Below are positions 6,953-14,165 of a DNA stretch of 33,440 nucleotides, piece by piece. The notes under the pieces are model-generated. The model had not been told where the DNA came from. It saw nothing but the letters and a program-made list of their open reading frames with translations, and made no database searches. The stretch is from Tidjanibacter sp. Its GTDB lineage: Bacteria > Bacteroidota > Bacteroidia > Bacteroidales > Rikenellaceae. Position numbers and translations under genes: made by a program. Where the stretch lies: contig JAGBVY010000104.1 of the NCBI GenBank assembly GCA_017630115.1, forward strand, positions 1 to 33,440, read 5' to 3'. Numbering within the stretch: position 1 is the first letter of the stretch; each line of letters opens with the position of its first letter.

Positions 6953-7483
6953 TTTCAACCCTTCCTCGGTCGGCTCCTCGGCAGGTGGAGTGGGTGGGGT
7001 GGTGAAGGTGGAGGCGGGGATCTCGGTGGTGACAATAAATGCCTTGGGGAAGTGAATCCTCACCTTCGAAAGCAACATTATGGCCTCCTCCTGAGTAAGG
7101 CAGTCGCCACAAGTGACCAAAAAATAGGGATTCTCGTAGCTGAGGTAGTGGCTGATGTTGTAGTGCTCATTGAGCAGTGCAATGGCGGCCTCGGCATCGG
7201 TGCGGGCTGTTTGGTTGTGGCTGGCAAAGATGCGAATGCGGTAGCCCTGATAGCTCTCGCGGGGCGAGGTCTGCTCGTTGAATTTGTCTATGGCCATCTG
7301 GGCGCTGTGGTTGATGACGGTCTTGCACTGAGCGCTATCGGTCTTGGAGGTGTGGGCCTCGAAGAGTTGGGTTAGGTTGCCAAAAAGTTCACGCCCCCTC
7401 TCCACCAAACCGTTCTCCTGAGCTTGGAGCGAGAGGCCACCCCAAAGGAGGGTGCAAATAAGTATGAAAAGGTCTTTTCTCAC
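6920..7483 (-). CDS. Secreted SPOR-domain protein
   Basis: The 187-residue protein has a signal peptide (residues 1-21, ending SLQAQ) followed by a helical stretch and a SPOR-like domain at about residues 80-150: GYRIRIFASHNQ as the first strand, TDAEAAIALLNEHY as helix, then YFLVTCGDCLTQEEAIMLLSKV. SPOR domains bind peptidoglycan lacking stem peptides, usually at division sites. The tail from about 155 is a Thr/Pro/Glu-rich stretch; its last dozen residues (KSENGELEIEE) come from DNA that belongs to the neighbouring repeat array (GGAGAATTGG-type units on the minus strand). It is the last gene of the LolE-lipoprotein-SPOR minus-strand group, 12 bp after the lipoprotein gene. The domain call is good, the exact role is not known. 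Confidence 0.78.
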   Translation of the reverse strand: MRKDLFILICTLLWGGLSLQAQENGLVERGRELFGNLTQLFEAHTSKTDSAQCKTVINHSAQMAIDKFNEQTSPRESYQGYRIRIFASHNQTARTDAEAAIALLNEHYNISHYLSYENPYFLVTCGDCLTQEEAIMLLSKVRIHFPKAFIVTTEIPASTFTTPPTPPAEEPTEEGLKSENGELEIEE

Positions 7484-7495
7484 TGTCGTAATCGA

Positions 7496-7987
7496 TTAGA
7501 TATAGTCGGACACATTGCCAAAGATACTAATAAATTTGGAAAGAGGCACATCCCTGCGCTCAAAACGCTTATTGAAGAGCCACACCTTGCCCTCACCGTA
7601 GCCCGAGATGGTCACCTCGTTGGGCGAGGAGGTGAGTGCGCCGAGCGCTCGGAGAGCCATAAGAGGCGAGGAGAAACGGAATCCCACATCGAGGGTTACG
7701 GTGGTGGTCGATTTGCGAGGCAACACAACGGGATTTTTGATATAGACCTCGCCAATAGGCTCACCTTTGGCGTAGGCAGCAAGCTCGCCTCCCACCACGG
7801 TTACTTTGAAGAGCGAGGTATTCTCAATAGTCATCTCCACCTTAGCCCCTTCGCTGAGGTTGAAGCCCACGACCTTGGCTCCGTGGAATTTGAAGCTGTC
7901 GCGCGAGATGAGGTTGCAACCACTCAGAGCGGCCATAGTCACAAAGGCTACCGTGAGCGAAATGAATCGTTTGAGGGTCTGTTTCAT
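7496..7987 (-). CDS. Small lipoprotein, possibly LEA type 2-like
   Basis: The protein has 163 residues. A signal sequence ends in the lipobox LSGC with Cys24 as the likely lipidated residue. The rest is a beta-rich domain with alternating hydrophobics (GAKVEMTIENTSLFKVTVVGG and TTTVTLDVGF), which resembles the LEA14/WHy beta-sandwich in which a protein states a core strand, a residue-poor turn and a second sheet; this is a pattern match only. It lies 19 bp after the LolE-type permease gene and 12 bp before the SPOR gene, and is likely co-transcribed with them. The neighbouring lipoprotein-sorting permease fits an outer-membrane lipoprotein. The function is unknown. Confidence 0.7.
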   Translation of the reverse strand: MKQTLKRFISLTVAFVTMAALSGCNLISRDSFKFHGAKVVGFNLSEGAKVEMTIENTSLFKVTVVGGELAAYAKGEPIGEVYIKNPVVLPRKSTTTVTLDVGFRFSSPLMALRALGALTSSPNEVTISGYGEGKVWLFNKRFERRDVPLSKFISIFGNVSDYI

Positions 7988-8006
7988 TTGGTGCTATATG
8001 GTTGGT

Positions 8007-9251
8007 TTATTGATATTTGAGCGTCTGGTCGGGCTTAATGCGCGACGTTATGGTGACGGGTATGGCCAGCAATATGGCTATTATCAGAGGGGTGGCCACA
8101 TTGAGCAGTAGCCACCAACCCCACTCAAAGGCCACAGGCACTGCGGAGATGAGGTAGGCTTCGGGGTCGAGCCCAATAATGCCGGTGTGGTGCTGAATCA
8201 GTAGCAGCGCCCCCGCCAAGAGGTTGCCCCAAAGTTGTCCCACGAGTATGACTCTCAGGCTGCACCACAGAAAGACCTTTTGTATCTGGCCGCCACGCAT
8301 ACCTAAGGCTCGGAGCGTGCCAATCATACGGATGCGCTCGAAGATGATAATCAGCAGAGCCGTAATCATATTCAATAGCGCCACAACTATCATTATGACC
8401 ACAATAACCACGCCGTTGATGTCGTGGGTGGCGAGCCAGTCGAAAATCTGAGGGTAGCGCCCTCTGAGGTCGGAGGTGCGCCATAGGGCATCGTCGCCTG
8501 CAAGGTAGGCCTCGGCCCTGACGTTGCCTGCCAAGTGGGCCATATTGTCGAGCTCATCGGCCATAATCGTGTAGCCTGAGTACATATCCTCCTCCCAGCC
8601 GTTGATGCGTTGGATGTTGCGTATGTCCGTCAGGGCCAACCCCAACTCCATACTGGTAAGCCCCGTAGAGTAGATGCCCGACACCTTGTAGCTGTCGCGC
8701 CTTATGGGGCTCTCTGCCGACGAAAAGAGATACTCAATCTTGTCGCCCACCATCACTTCGAGCTGGTCGGCAAGGCTCTTGGATATGAGAACATCCTTCT
8801 TGCGCTCGGCCCCTCCGATGCGTGGTAGCGAGCCCGCAATGAGCTTGGAGGCAAAGTAGAGAGAGTCGTAGCCTTGGCCAACGCCCCGGAGGTAGGCACC
8901 CTGCATAGCTGTCGTAGAACGCACAATGCCCGAATGGGAGGCATAGGGCGCTATGGAGGCGAAGTGCTCCATCTGGGCTACTGCCTGCTCGAAGTCGATA
9001 TTGCGCCTGAGGGGTGTGCCGGCGAGGTCGTAGTAGGAGCCCGACGGCTCAACCTTGATGTGGCCATCGAGTCCTGTAAGCTCCCTGCCGAGCGCCTCCT
9101 TGAAACCACCAATGACCGCTATGGCCACCACCATAACTGCCATAGATATGGCCACCGAGATGCGAGCAATGCCAATCATAGCACCGCTACGCTTCTCGCC
9201 CGAGGAGGAAATCCTGCGAGCCAAAAACAACTCCACCCGCTCTTTTGCCAT
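8007..9251 (-). CDS. LolC/LolE-type ABC permease (FtsX family)
   Basis: The 414-residue protein has one membrane segment near residues 25-48 (IGIARISVAISMAVMVVAIA), a large periplasmic domain (about 50-270), and three membrane segments in the C-terminal FtsX domain (about 278-305, 325-350 and 375-402, including MIGTLRALGMRGGQIQKVF, the coupling-helix region). This is the plan of LolC/LolE, which with the ATPase LolD extracts lipoproteins from the inner membrane and hands them to LolA. In Bacteroidota a single LolE-like subunit per complex is common. No LolD gene is in the window, so the ATPase must be encoded elsewhere. It is the first gene of a minus-strand group that continues with a lipoprotein and a SPOR protein. 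MacB-like permeases are a less likely alternative. Confidence 0.85.
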   Translation of the reverse strand: MAKERVELFLARRISSSGEKRSGAMIGIARISVAISMAVMVVAIAVIGGFKEALGRELTGLDGHIKVEPSGSYYDLAGTPLRRNIDFEQAVAQMEHFASIAPYASHSGIVRSTTAMQGAYLRGVGQGYDSLYFASKLIAGSLPRIGGAERKKDVLISKSLADQLEVMVGDKIEYLFSSAESPIRRDSYKVSGIYSTGLTSMELGLALTDIRNIQRINGWEEDMYSGYTIMADELDNMAHLAGNVRAEAYLAGDDALWRTSDLRGRYPQIFDWLATHDINGVVIVVIMIVVALLNMITALLIIIFERIRMIGTLRALGMRGGQIQKVFLWCSLRVILVGQLWGNLLAGALLLIQHHTGIIGLDPEAYLISAVPVAFEWGWWLLLNVATPLIIAILLAIPVTITSRIKPDQTLKYQ

Positions 9252-9271
9252 AAAAATATAGTCCGATGGCT

Positions 9272-9279
9272 CAAAAGTA
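9272..9279 (-). promoter_or_regulatory. -7 box of the lolE group
   Basis: On the minus strand the bases read TACTTTTG, a perfect TAnnTTTG, 20 bp ahead of the lolE start codon. The best upstream TTTG (complement of 9305-9308) is 25 bp away, longer than usual. Confidence 0.45.
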
Positions 9280-9291
9280 CGAAAAAATTGG

Positions 9292-9299
9292 TATATTTA
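9292..9299 (+). promoter_or_regulatory. Possible -7 box for the SDR gene
   Basis: TATATTTA differs from TAnnTTTG only in the last base. It lies 38 bp before the chosen ATG (9338) and downstream of an earlier in-frame ATG (9266), which supports the later start. Confidence 0.4.
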
Positions 9300-9337
9300 C
9301 ATCACAAACCAACCATCAATCAACAAATAAGGATAAT

Positions 9338-10105
9338 ATGACAACGAAGAAGGTAGTATTGATTACGGGCGCAACCTCTGGCATTGGCGAGGCTACCGCA
9401 CGAGCTTTCGCTGAGGAGGGCTACAAACTTATCATCACAGGCCGTCGCAGCGAACGTCTGGCGGCACTCAAATCCTCCCTCCAAGAACAATTTGGAGCCG
9501 AGGTCTACTTGGCCTCGTTCGACGTGAGAGATAAGGCTATGTGCGATGCAGCCTTGGAGGCTCTGCCCGAGGATTTTGCCGACATCGACATCTTGGTCAA
9601 TAACGCAGGCTTGGCAGCCGGTTTGGAGCATATCAACGAGGGTGAGGTGAGCGACTGGAATGCAATGATCGACACCAACGTCAAAGGCCTCCTCTACATA
9701 ACTCGCGCCGTGTCGAACCGTATGATTGCTCGCGGCAAGGGTGGTCACATCATCAACCTCGGCTCAACGGCAGGCACTCAGGTCTATGAGAATGGCAACG
9801 TCTATTGTGCCACCAAGCACGCCGTACACGCTCTGAGCCACGGTATGCGTATCGACCTGCTGCGCCACCGCATCCGCGTAACGGAGATTCGTCCCGGTAT
9901 GGTTGAGACCGAGTTTTCGGTGGTCCGTTTCCACGGCGACAAAGAGCGTGCCGACGGTGTCTATCGTGGTCTGAAACCTCTGACGGGTGACGATGTTGCC
10001 GAAGCTATTGTGTGGGCAGCAATGCAACCCGACCACGTCAATATCAGTGAGATTGTCCTCACCCCCACAGCTCAGGCCGACTCCTACTACAAATTCGTTG
10101 AGTAA
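9338..10105 (+). CDS. Short-chain dehydrogenase/reductase, YdfG-like
   Basis: A cytoplasmic NAD(P)-dependent oxidoreductase of the classical SDR family, 255 residues from this start. The cofactor motif TGATSGIG is at residues 10-17, NNAG at 88-91, and the catalytic Ser143, Tyr156 and Lys160 lie in LGSTAG and NVYCATK. The TGRR after the second strand suggests NADP preference. The C-terminus (RPGMVETEF, then AEAIVWAAMQPDHVNI) is typical of YdfG/serine 3-dehydrogenase-like members that oxidise 3-hydroxy acids such as serine or 3-hydroxypropionate; the true substrate is not known. The start at 9338 is chosen because AAGGA (9329-9333) precedes it and because an upstream ATG at 9266 would lie ahead of the putative promoter. 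It faces the lolE group across a divergent spacer. Confidence 0.9.
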   Translation: MTTKKVVLITGATSGIGEATARAFAEEGYKLIITGRRSERLAALKSSLQEQFGAEVYLASFDVRDKAMCDAALEALPEDFADIDILVNNAGLAAGLEHINEGEVSDWNAMIDTNVKGLLYITRAVSNRMIARGKGGHIINLGSTAGTQVYENGNVYCATKHAVHALSHGMRIDLLRHRIRVTEIRPGMVETEFSVVRFHGDKERADGVYRGLKPLTGDDVAEAIVWAAMQPDHVNISEIVLTPTAQADSYYKFVE

Positions 10106-10186
10106 TAATTTGCCCCATCTCGACGTTTCTGTATAGTAGAAACATTTTCGCGCAAACCAACAATTGGAACAACAAAACAGTTAGCA

Positions 10187-10864
10187 ATGTCAAGTAACTT
10201 TCTGCTGATTATCATCATTGGAGTTGTGGGTCTTATAGTGCAAGCACGCCTACAATCCGTATTTAAGAAGTACTCACAAGTGGCCTTCCCCGGAGGTTTT
10301 ACGGGTAAAGATGTGGCCGAGCGTATGTTGCGTGCCCACGGCATCGCCGACGTGCAGGTTGTCAGCACACGCGGCCACCTGACCGACCACTACAATCCCG
10401 CCACACGCACAGTCAATCTGAGCGAGAGCGTCTATAATAGCGCCTCGATTGCAGCGGCTGCTGTGGCTGCCCACGAGTGTGGCCACGCCGTGCAACACGC
10501 CTATGGCTACGGCCCCTTGCGTCTGCGCTCGGCACTTGTGCCGGTGATTCAGTTCTCATCGATGTTCTCGACTTGGGTCATTATCTTGGGTTTGGTGCTT
10601 CTGAGTAGCGTCCCTGCCGTGTTCTGGGTGGGTATTGCAATGATTGCCGCTTCGGCCCTCTTCTCAATAGTGACCCTGCCTGTGGAGTACAACGCCTCGG
10701 CTCGTGCTCTGGCGTGGCTCGAAGGTAGCAGGGTGCTTCCCCCCGAGCAGATGGATGGTGCAAGGGAGTCGCTCCGTTGGGCGGCCCGCACCTACCTTGT
10801 TGCGGCTCTGAGCGCTATTGCCACGCTGCTCTACTACATAGGCATTGCCAGAGGCGACGACTAA
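10187..10864 (+). CDS. YugP-family membrane zinc metallopeptidase
   Basis: This 225-residue integral membrane protein carries the zinc-protease motif HECGH at residues 96-100, within AAHECGHAVQHAYGYGPLRLRS, so His96, Glu97 and His100 are the likely metal and catalytic residues. An N-terminal membrane segment (about 5-20) is followed by the catalytic region, two hydrophobic helices (about 123-160) and a further helix at the C-terminus. The segment NLSESVYNSASIAAAAVAAHE is characteristic of the Zn_peptidase_2 (YugP) family, whose substrates are largely unknown. It is 57 bp before the PAP2 phosphatase on the same strand. A short hairpin GTTTCT/AGAAAC lies in the upstream spacer (10124-10142). 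Confidence 0.92.
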   Translation: MSSNFLLIIIIGVVGLIVQARLQSVFKKYSQVAFPGGFTGKDVAERMLRAHGIADVQVVSTRGHLTDHYNPATRTVNLSESVYNSASIAAAAVAAHECGHAVQHAYGYGPLRLRSALVPVIQFSSMFSTWVIILGLVLLSSVPAVFWVGIAMIAASALFSIVTLPVEYNASARALAWLEGSRVLPPEQMDGARESLRWAARTYLVAALSAIATLLYYIGIARGDD

Positions 10865-10921
10865 TAGCTCTTCGCCCCCTCCGAACGCCAAACTTTTTGC
10901 CCTCAAAAACACAACTCAACG

Positions 10922-11515
10922 ATGAACCTTGTTTCGATAGACCATAGTGCTATGTTGGCGCTCAACTTCGATGGCGGTCTTGTCTTGGATCGCCTGATGT
11001 GGCTTGCATCCGAGAAACTTACTTGGGCGCCCCTCTACCTCTTTATGTTGTGGTATCTGTGGCGACATTGGGGTTGGCGCTATATGCTCATTATGCTTGT
11101 GGCAGTGGTTGTTGGTGTGGCCCTGAGCGACCAGATTTGCAACTACTTCAAGGAGACCTATCAAGTTTTGCGCCCCAATCGCGTTGAGGGCATAAAGGAG
11201 TACCTCCACTTGGTGTGGGACCCCATCAAGGGTGAGCATTGCATCTTTGGCCGCTATGGTACAATCTCGGCCCACGCCGCCACAACAATGTCTATTTACC
11301 TGATTCTAGGAGTTGGTGGAGTGGGAAGGATTAAGGGCTATTGGCTCTGGATGTCGTTGTGGGTAGTGCTTGTGGGCTACTCGCGCATCTACTTGGGCGT
11401 ACACTTCCCCTCGCAGATACTTTTTGGCTGGGCGCTGGGTGCTCTGGTAGGAGGATTTGTGAGTTGGTTGCTTCGCCGTCTACCGCAAACAAATAAAACT
11501 CGGGTATCTTTTTGA
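10922..11515 (+). CDS. PAP2-superfamily membrane phosphatase
   Basis: The 197-residue protein has several membrane helices and the three phosphatase motifs of the PAP2 family: K77 to RP at 84-85 (KxxxxxxRP), SAH at 116-118 in GTISAHAA, and SRIYLGVH at 154-161 (SRxxxxxH). Arg155 and nucleophile His161 are present, but the Asp normally four residues after that His is Gln165, so activity may be changed. Family members remove phosphates from undecaprenyl diphosphate or related lipids at the membrane. The last residues (about TNKTRVSF) are encoded inside the terminator hairpin, which is odd and suggests the ORF has been extended by or into that element. It follows the YugP gene and is probably co-transcribed. 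Confidence 0.85.
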   Translation: MNLVSIDHSAMLALNFDGGLVLDRLMWLASEKLTWAPLYLFMLWYLWRHWGWRYMLIMLVAVVVGVALSDQICNYFKETYQVLRPNRVEGIKEYLHLVWDPIKGEHCIFGRYGTISAHAATTMSIYLILGVGGVGRIKGYWLWMSLWVVLVGYSRIYLGVHFPSQILFGWALGALVGGFVSWLLRRLPQTNKTRVSF

Positions 11516-11533
11516 TACCCGAGTTTTATTTGT
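11489..11533 (+). terminator. 20-bp-stem terminator overlapping the PAP2 stop codon
   Basis: A 20-bp perfect inverted repeat with loop TTTTT (11509-11513) has core arms CTCGGGTATC and GATACCCGAG and A/T-rich outer arms. The PAP2 stop codon (11513-11515) lies in its loop and right arm. The same GGGTAT...ATACCC core recurs at 23447-23466 and 30087-30124. Confidence 0.85.
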
Positions 11534-11580
11534 GGTCTAACGTCTAAGGTCTAACGTCAAACGACCTAAGTCAAAACAAT
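11534..11580. repeat. Dispersed GTCTAAC-type repeat, copy 1
   Basis: The sequence starts GGTCTAACGTCTAAGG, repeats GTCTAAC, then reads GTCAAACGACCTAAGTC followed by AAAACAATTTTAAT. The same ordered string is at 23386-23440. It begins immediately after the terminator stem. Confidence 0.75.
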
Positions 11581-11658
11581 TTTAATCCTCCTTGCAGAGT
11601 CTTTTAATTGCTCTTGCTCGGCATAGTCCGCAAGCGGCCTCTGCTCTCGCTTACTCGC

Positions 11659-11686
11659 AATTTTGAATTTTGAATTTTGAATTCTC
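11659..11686. repeat. AATTTTG heptamer array
   Basis: Three perfect AATTTTG units (11659-11679) plus AATTCTC end exactly where the yidD stop codon begins. A complementary-type 7-nt array is found ahead of rpmH at 28820-28860. Confidence 0.65.
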
Positions 11687-11949
11687 TAAGGTACTGGGTC
11701 GTAGCCGCTGCCGCCCCAAGGGTGACATCTTAGAATGCGGCGTAGGGCGAGCCAGCCCCCTTTGAAAGGGCCATATTTGCGGATGGCTTCGAGTGCATAT
11801 TGCGAGCAGGTGGGGGTGAATCGGCAACTGGGCGTGGGTTTGAGTGGCGAGATGCAGATTTGATAGAATCGTATGAGCGCCACAAAGGGTGCGCTGAGCA
11901 GCCACCTACAAGCGGCTACCAACCTTTTCCACAATTGCCCTAACTGCAT
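11686..11949 (-). CDS. yidD: YidD membrane protein insertion efficiency factor
   Basis: This 87-residue protein has the signature of YidD (the haemolytic-domain family DUF37): FYQICISPLKP, then the cysteine segments PSCRFTPTCSQYALEAI and RILRCHPWGGSGYDPVP. An amphipathic N-terminal helix associates with the inner membrane, where the protein helps insertion by YidC. The C-terminus stops right after GYDPVP, which is normal for short members. Its start codon overlaps the end of rnpA by 44 nt, so the two are probably translationally coupled. The rnpA-yidD order is widely conserved. Three AATTTTG repeats directly follow the stop codon. Confidence 0.95.
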   Translation of the reverse strand: MQLGQLWKRLVAACRWLLSAPFVALIRFYQICISPLKPTPSCRFTPTCSQYALEAIRKYGPFKGGWLALRRILRCHPWGGSGYDPVP

Positions 11950-12298
11950 TGTCGATGATTTTATAGTCGAGAATCTCTTTGGTGCTGTAAATCAGACCTA
12001 TATCTATGTGCAGACCCTTCGCTTGGGCCTTTTCGATGAGGTTGTGTTTGCAGAGTCGGTAGGCCTCGCGCGTGCGTCGTTTTAGTAGGTTGCGTCCCAC
12101 TGCACGTTTGACATTGCGCTTGGGGACAACAATGAGCACCGACACCGAGGCTTGGTCTTGGTCGAGGGCGGGGCGCTTCTTGACAATATAGCGGTAGGGA
12201 TGGGCAAAGCTGCTCTTGCTGCCGACAAAAAGCCCATTGGCGGCTTTACCACAAAGTCGCTCGGCCTTGCAAAAAGTATGTCTTACTACGCCTTCCAC
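11906..12298 (-). CDS. rnpA: Ribonuclease P protein component
   Basis: RnpA is the small basic protein of RNase P and aids 5' maturation of tRNA precursors. The family marks are RHTFCKAERLCGK at the N-terminus, VSVLIVVPKRNVKRAVGRN and LLKRRTREAYRL, the conserved RNR-like arginine motif. An open frame extends upstream to a GTG at 12379, but that codon lies inside the hairpin of the hemD terminator (12351-12386), and the extra residues do not resemble the family. A GTG at 12298, preceded by an AGAGAG run, starts the protein five to six residues before RHTFC and gives 130 residues, a normal length. It overlaps yidD by 44 nt. The start is inferred; the identity is secure. Confidence 0.93.
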   Translation of the reverse strand: MEGVVRHTFCKAERLCGKAANGLFVGSKSSFAHPYRYIVKKRPALDQDQASVSVLIVVPKRNVKRAVGRNLLKRRTREAYRLCKHNLIEKAQAKGLHIDIGLIYSTKEILDYKIIDNAVRAIVEKVGSRL

Positions 12299-12350
12299 CT
12301 CTCTGTTTCGTTTGGGTTGTCTATTTGGGTTGCGGGGGTCAAATGTGGCC

Positions 12351-12386
12351 AAAAAAGTTGCGGGGTAACCATTAGTCACCCCGCAA
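12351..12386 (-). terminator. Terminator after hemD
   Basis: On the minus strand TTGCGGGGTGAC (complement of 75-86) pairs with GTTACCCCGCAA (complement of 58-69), with one G-U pair and the loop TAATG, then CTTTTTT. It begins 9 bp after the hemD stop and lies before the preferred rnpA start, so rnpA-yidD may use their own promoter or partial read-through. Confidence 0.75.
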
Positions 12387-12394
12387 ACTCTTCC

Positions 12395-13327
12395 CTATTT
12401 TTTGGTTTTCTTATCGTTGGTCGCAGGGGTTGTGCCCTCAGCAGGCTTGCGCTTTGCTCTGGTGCGCTTTACGGGTTTGGCCTCCTGTGCCTTGATGAAG
12501 TTCTCGGCTTTGTGGCTGTGGCTAAACTCAATAGGCTCAATCTTCTCGCCCTTTTCGGAAGCCTCCACAAGCAGTTCAACAGCCCTGACAATGTTGGGGA
12601 TGCCGGGTGCGGGAGCTTTGGAGTAGATTTTCAGACCAGCCTCGACAGCGGCCTTGGCGGTGTTCTCGCCCAAGACAGCAATCATAGGAATGTTCTCGGT
12701 GCCAAACTGCGACACGAGCGAGGCAATCTCGTTGGGGCTGTAAAATACCAACAGGTCGTAGTCGCTCAGTTTCAGGCCACTAAGGTCGGTGCTGACGGTG
12801 TGGGCGAAGATGAGGCTGTGGAAGTTGACTTTGAGCCTTTCGAGGGTCTGAGGAATCTCGGGATTGTGGGGCTCGGCCAGCGCGAGGATAAACTTCTCCT
12901 CCTTGTGTTTGAGGATAAGCTCCATAAAGCTATCGAACTTGCTGTCGGCAAAGTGGATTTTGCGTTTGCGATAGACGATGTACTTTTGCAAGTAGAGGGC
13001 CACAGCCTCGTTGATGCAGAAGTATTTCATCGTTTCGGGTACGTTCACACGAGCCTCTTCGCAGATGCGGAAGAAGTTGTCGATAGTGGTTCTGCTGGTG
13101 AAAATTACCGCCGAAAAATCGAGAATTTCGGTGCGTTGGCTACGAAATTCTTTGAGCGATACACCCTCAATACGCATAAAGGGCTTGAAAGTGAGGTTGA
13201 GTTCGTTGTTCTGTGCAACCTCGTAAAATGGTGACTTTTCAATAACCGCAGGTTGGGGCTGCGAAATAAGTACGTTCTTAATTTTCAATGCTTTGAGTTT
13301 TTTTGGTTCGACATTAAGTGGTACCAA
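12395..13327 (-). CDS. hemD: Uroporphyrinogen-III synthase family protein with basic tail
   Basis: HemD closes hydroxymethylbilane to uroporphyrinogen III in haem synthesis. The protein has the two-lobed plan: the first lobe holds NVLISQPQP and DFSAVIFTSRTTIDNFF, the second SDYDLLVFYSPNEIASLVSQF and IAVLGENTAKAAVEAGL, all typical of Bacteroidota HemD-like proteins. At 310 residues it is about 50 longer than usual; residues from about 262 form a lysine/arginine-rich tail (SHSHKAENFIKAQEAKPV, then RTRAKRKP) that may bind nucleic acid or be disordered. It overlaps the DUF4271 gene by 14 nt. No other haem-pathway gene is in the window, so catalytic activity is a family-level inference; the start at 13327 could be a few codons later. 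Confidence 0.82.
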   Translation of the reverse strand: MVPLNVEPKKLKALKIKNVLISQPQPAVIEKSPFYEVAQNNELNLTFKPFMRIEGVSLKEFRSQRTEILDFSAVIFTSRTTIDNFFRICEEARVNVPETMKYFCINEAVALYLQKYIVYRKRKIHFADSKFDSFMELILKHKEEKFILALAEPHNPEIPQTLERLKVNFHSLIFAHTVSTDLSGLKLSDYDLLVFYSPNEIASLVSQFGTENIPMIAVLGENTAKAAVEAGLKIYSKAPAPGIPNIVRAVELLVEASEKGEKIEPIEFSHSHKAENFIKAQEAKPVKRTRAKRKPAEGTTPATNDKKTKK

Positions 13328-14135
13328 TCCTCACCGCAAGGGTGACAACAATACCAATGGGAATCAAAACGACGGTGCAAAGGTACAAAAACCAAAGTAA
13401 AATAGAAATTTTTTGTTCAATAAAGAAAATTAAACTTTTCATTGCAAAAATAACAAGGCCCAGCGCGGCCACCACAACAGCCGCACCGCCAAACCACACA
13501 GCACTGCTTCCCATATTGACCACAAAGAAGAGTGCCAAGGGGGTAGCAACCAACGCCACCAGCGCCATTGTCGTATCGGCCACTATATTAACTCCTTGCG
13601 CCAAGTCGGGGCGACGCACCAAAGAGCATATTCCACTCGTGAGGCTTCGCTGTATCGACCCCAGCGCCAGAGCCACCACAACAAACATCGGCCCAATCCA
13701 GAGTGAGTCGAGCATCGAGTGGCTTTCGGGTAGGGCAAAATCCATCACCCTGATGGCCACCGTAGCCCAGAGCGCTATTCCCAGCGCCACCGAGCTCCTC
13801 ACGGCCCTAATATAGAGATAACTCAATTCATCCGCAACTCTTATGCCAATATGTCCTCCGAGGATGATTTTCACCATCTGGCCAAAATAACCTCCGTAGG
13901 CGTAGAGCACAAAAAGGTAGCCCACAAAAATCGCCACCAACATAAGGCCTACAACCCAGTTGTCGGTCAGTCTGAATAGTTCCGCGCTCTGCCTTGCACC
14001 CTGTTCCACAAGTGTGGCTTTGGGGCCAAGTAGCTCTTCCAAGCCCACACGCAGGCTATCAGCAGCGGCAAGGGGCGAGTGGCCCGAAGTGAGGGTGTCG
14101 AGCACGGGGGGCTGTATGGTGGGCTCTAATGGCAT
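13314..14135 (-). CDS. DUF4271 multi-pass membrane protein
   Basis: The 273-residue protein has a Ser/Pro-rich N-terminus (about 1-60) and then about six hydrophobic helices, beginning near NWVVGLMLVAIFVGYLFVLY and ending WFLYLCTVVLIPIGIVVTL. It is located directly before hemD, with a 14-nt overlap, in the arrangement DUF4271-hemD-rnpA that is characteristic of Bacteroidota. No catalytic motif is visible. A link to haem, cell-envelope or transport function is suggested only by this conserved neighbourhood. I do not know its function. Confidence 0.75.
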   Translation of the reverse strand: MPLEPTIQPPVLDTLTSGHSPLAAADSLRVGLEELLGPKATLVEQGARQSAELFRLTDNWVVGLMLVAIFVGYLFVLYAYGGYFGQMVKIILGGHIGIRVADELSYLYIRAVRSSVALGIALWATVAIRVMDFALPESHSMLDSLWIGPMFVVVALALGSIQRSLTSGICSLVRRPDLAQGVNIVADTTMALVALVATPLALFFVVNMGSSAVWFGGAAVVVAALGLVIFAMKSLIFFIEQKISILLWFLYLCTVVLIPIGIVVTLAVRIGTT

Positions 14136-14165
14136 AGGAGTGTGGCTCTATAAGTTTGTGGCTAA

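Noticed and set aside
9266..9337. Earlier ATG for the SDR gene
   Set aside because: It lies upstream of the putative -7 box and lacks a ribosome site; the ATG at 9338 has AAGGA in front and starts directly before the cofactor strand.
12299..12379. Longer rnpA starting at GTG 12379
   Set aside because: The codon lies in the terminator hairpin after hemD, and the added residues do not match the family.
13318..13815. Plus-strand frame opposite DUF4271 (165 residues)
   Set aside because: It is a shadow of the membrane-protein gene, which keeps the typical Bacteroidota position before hemD.
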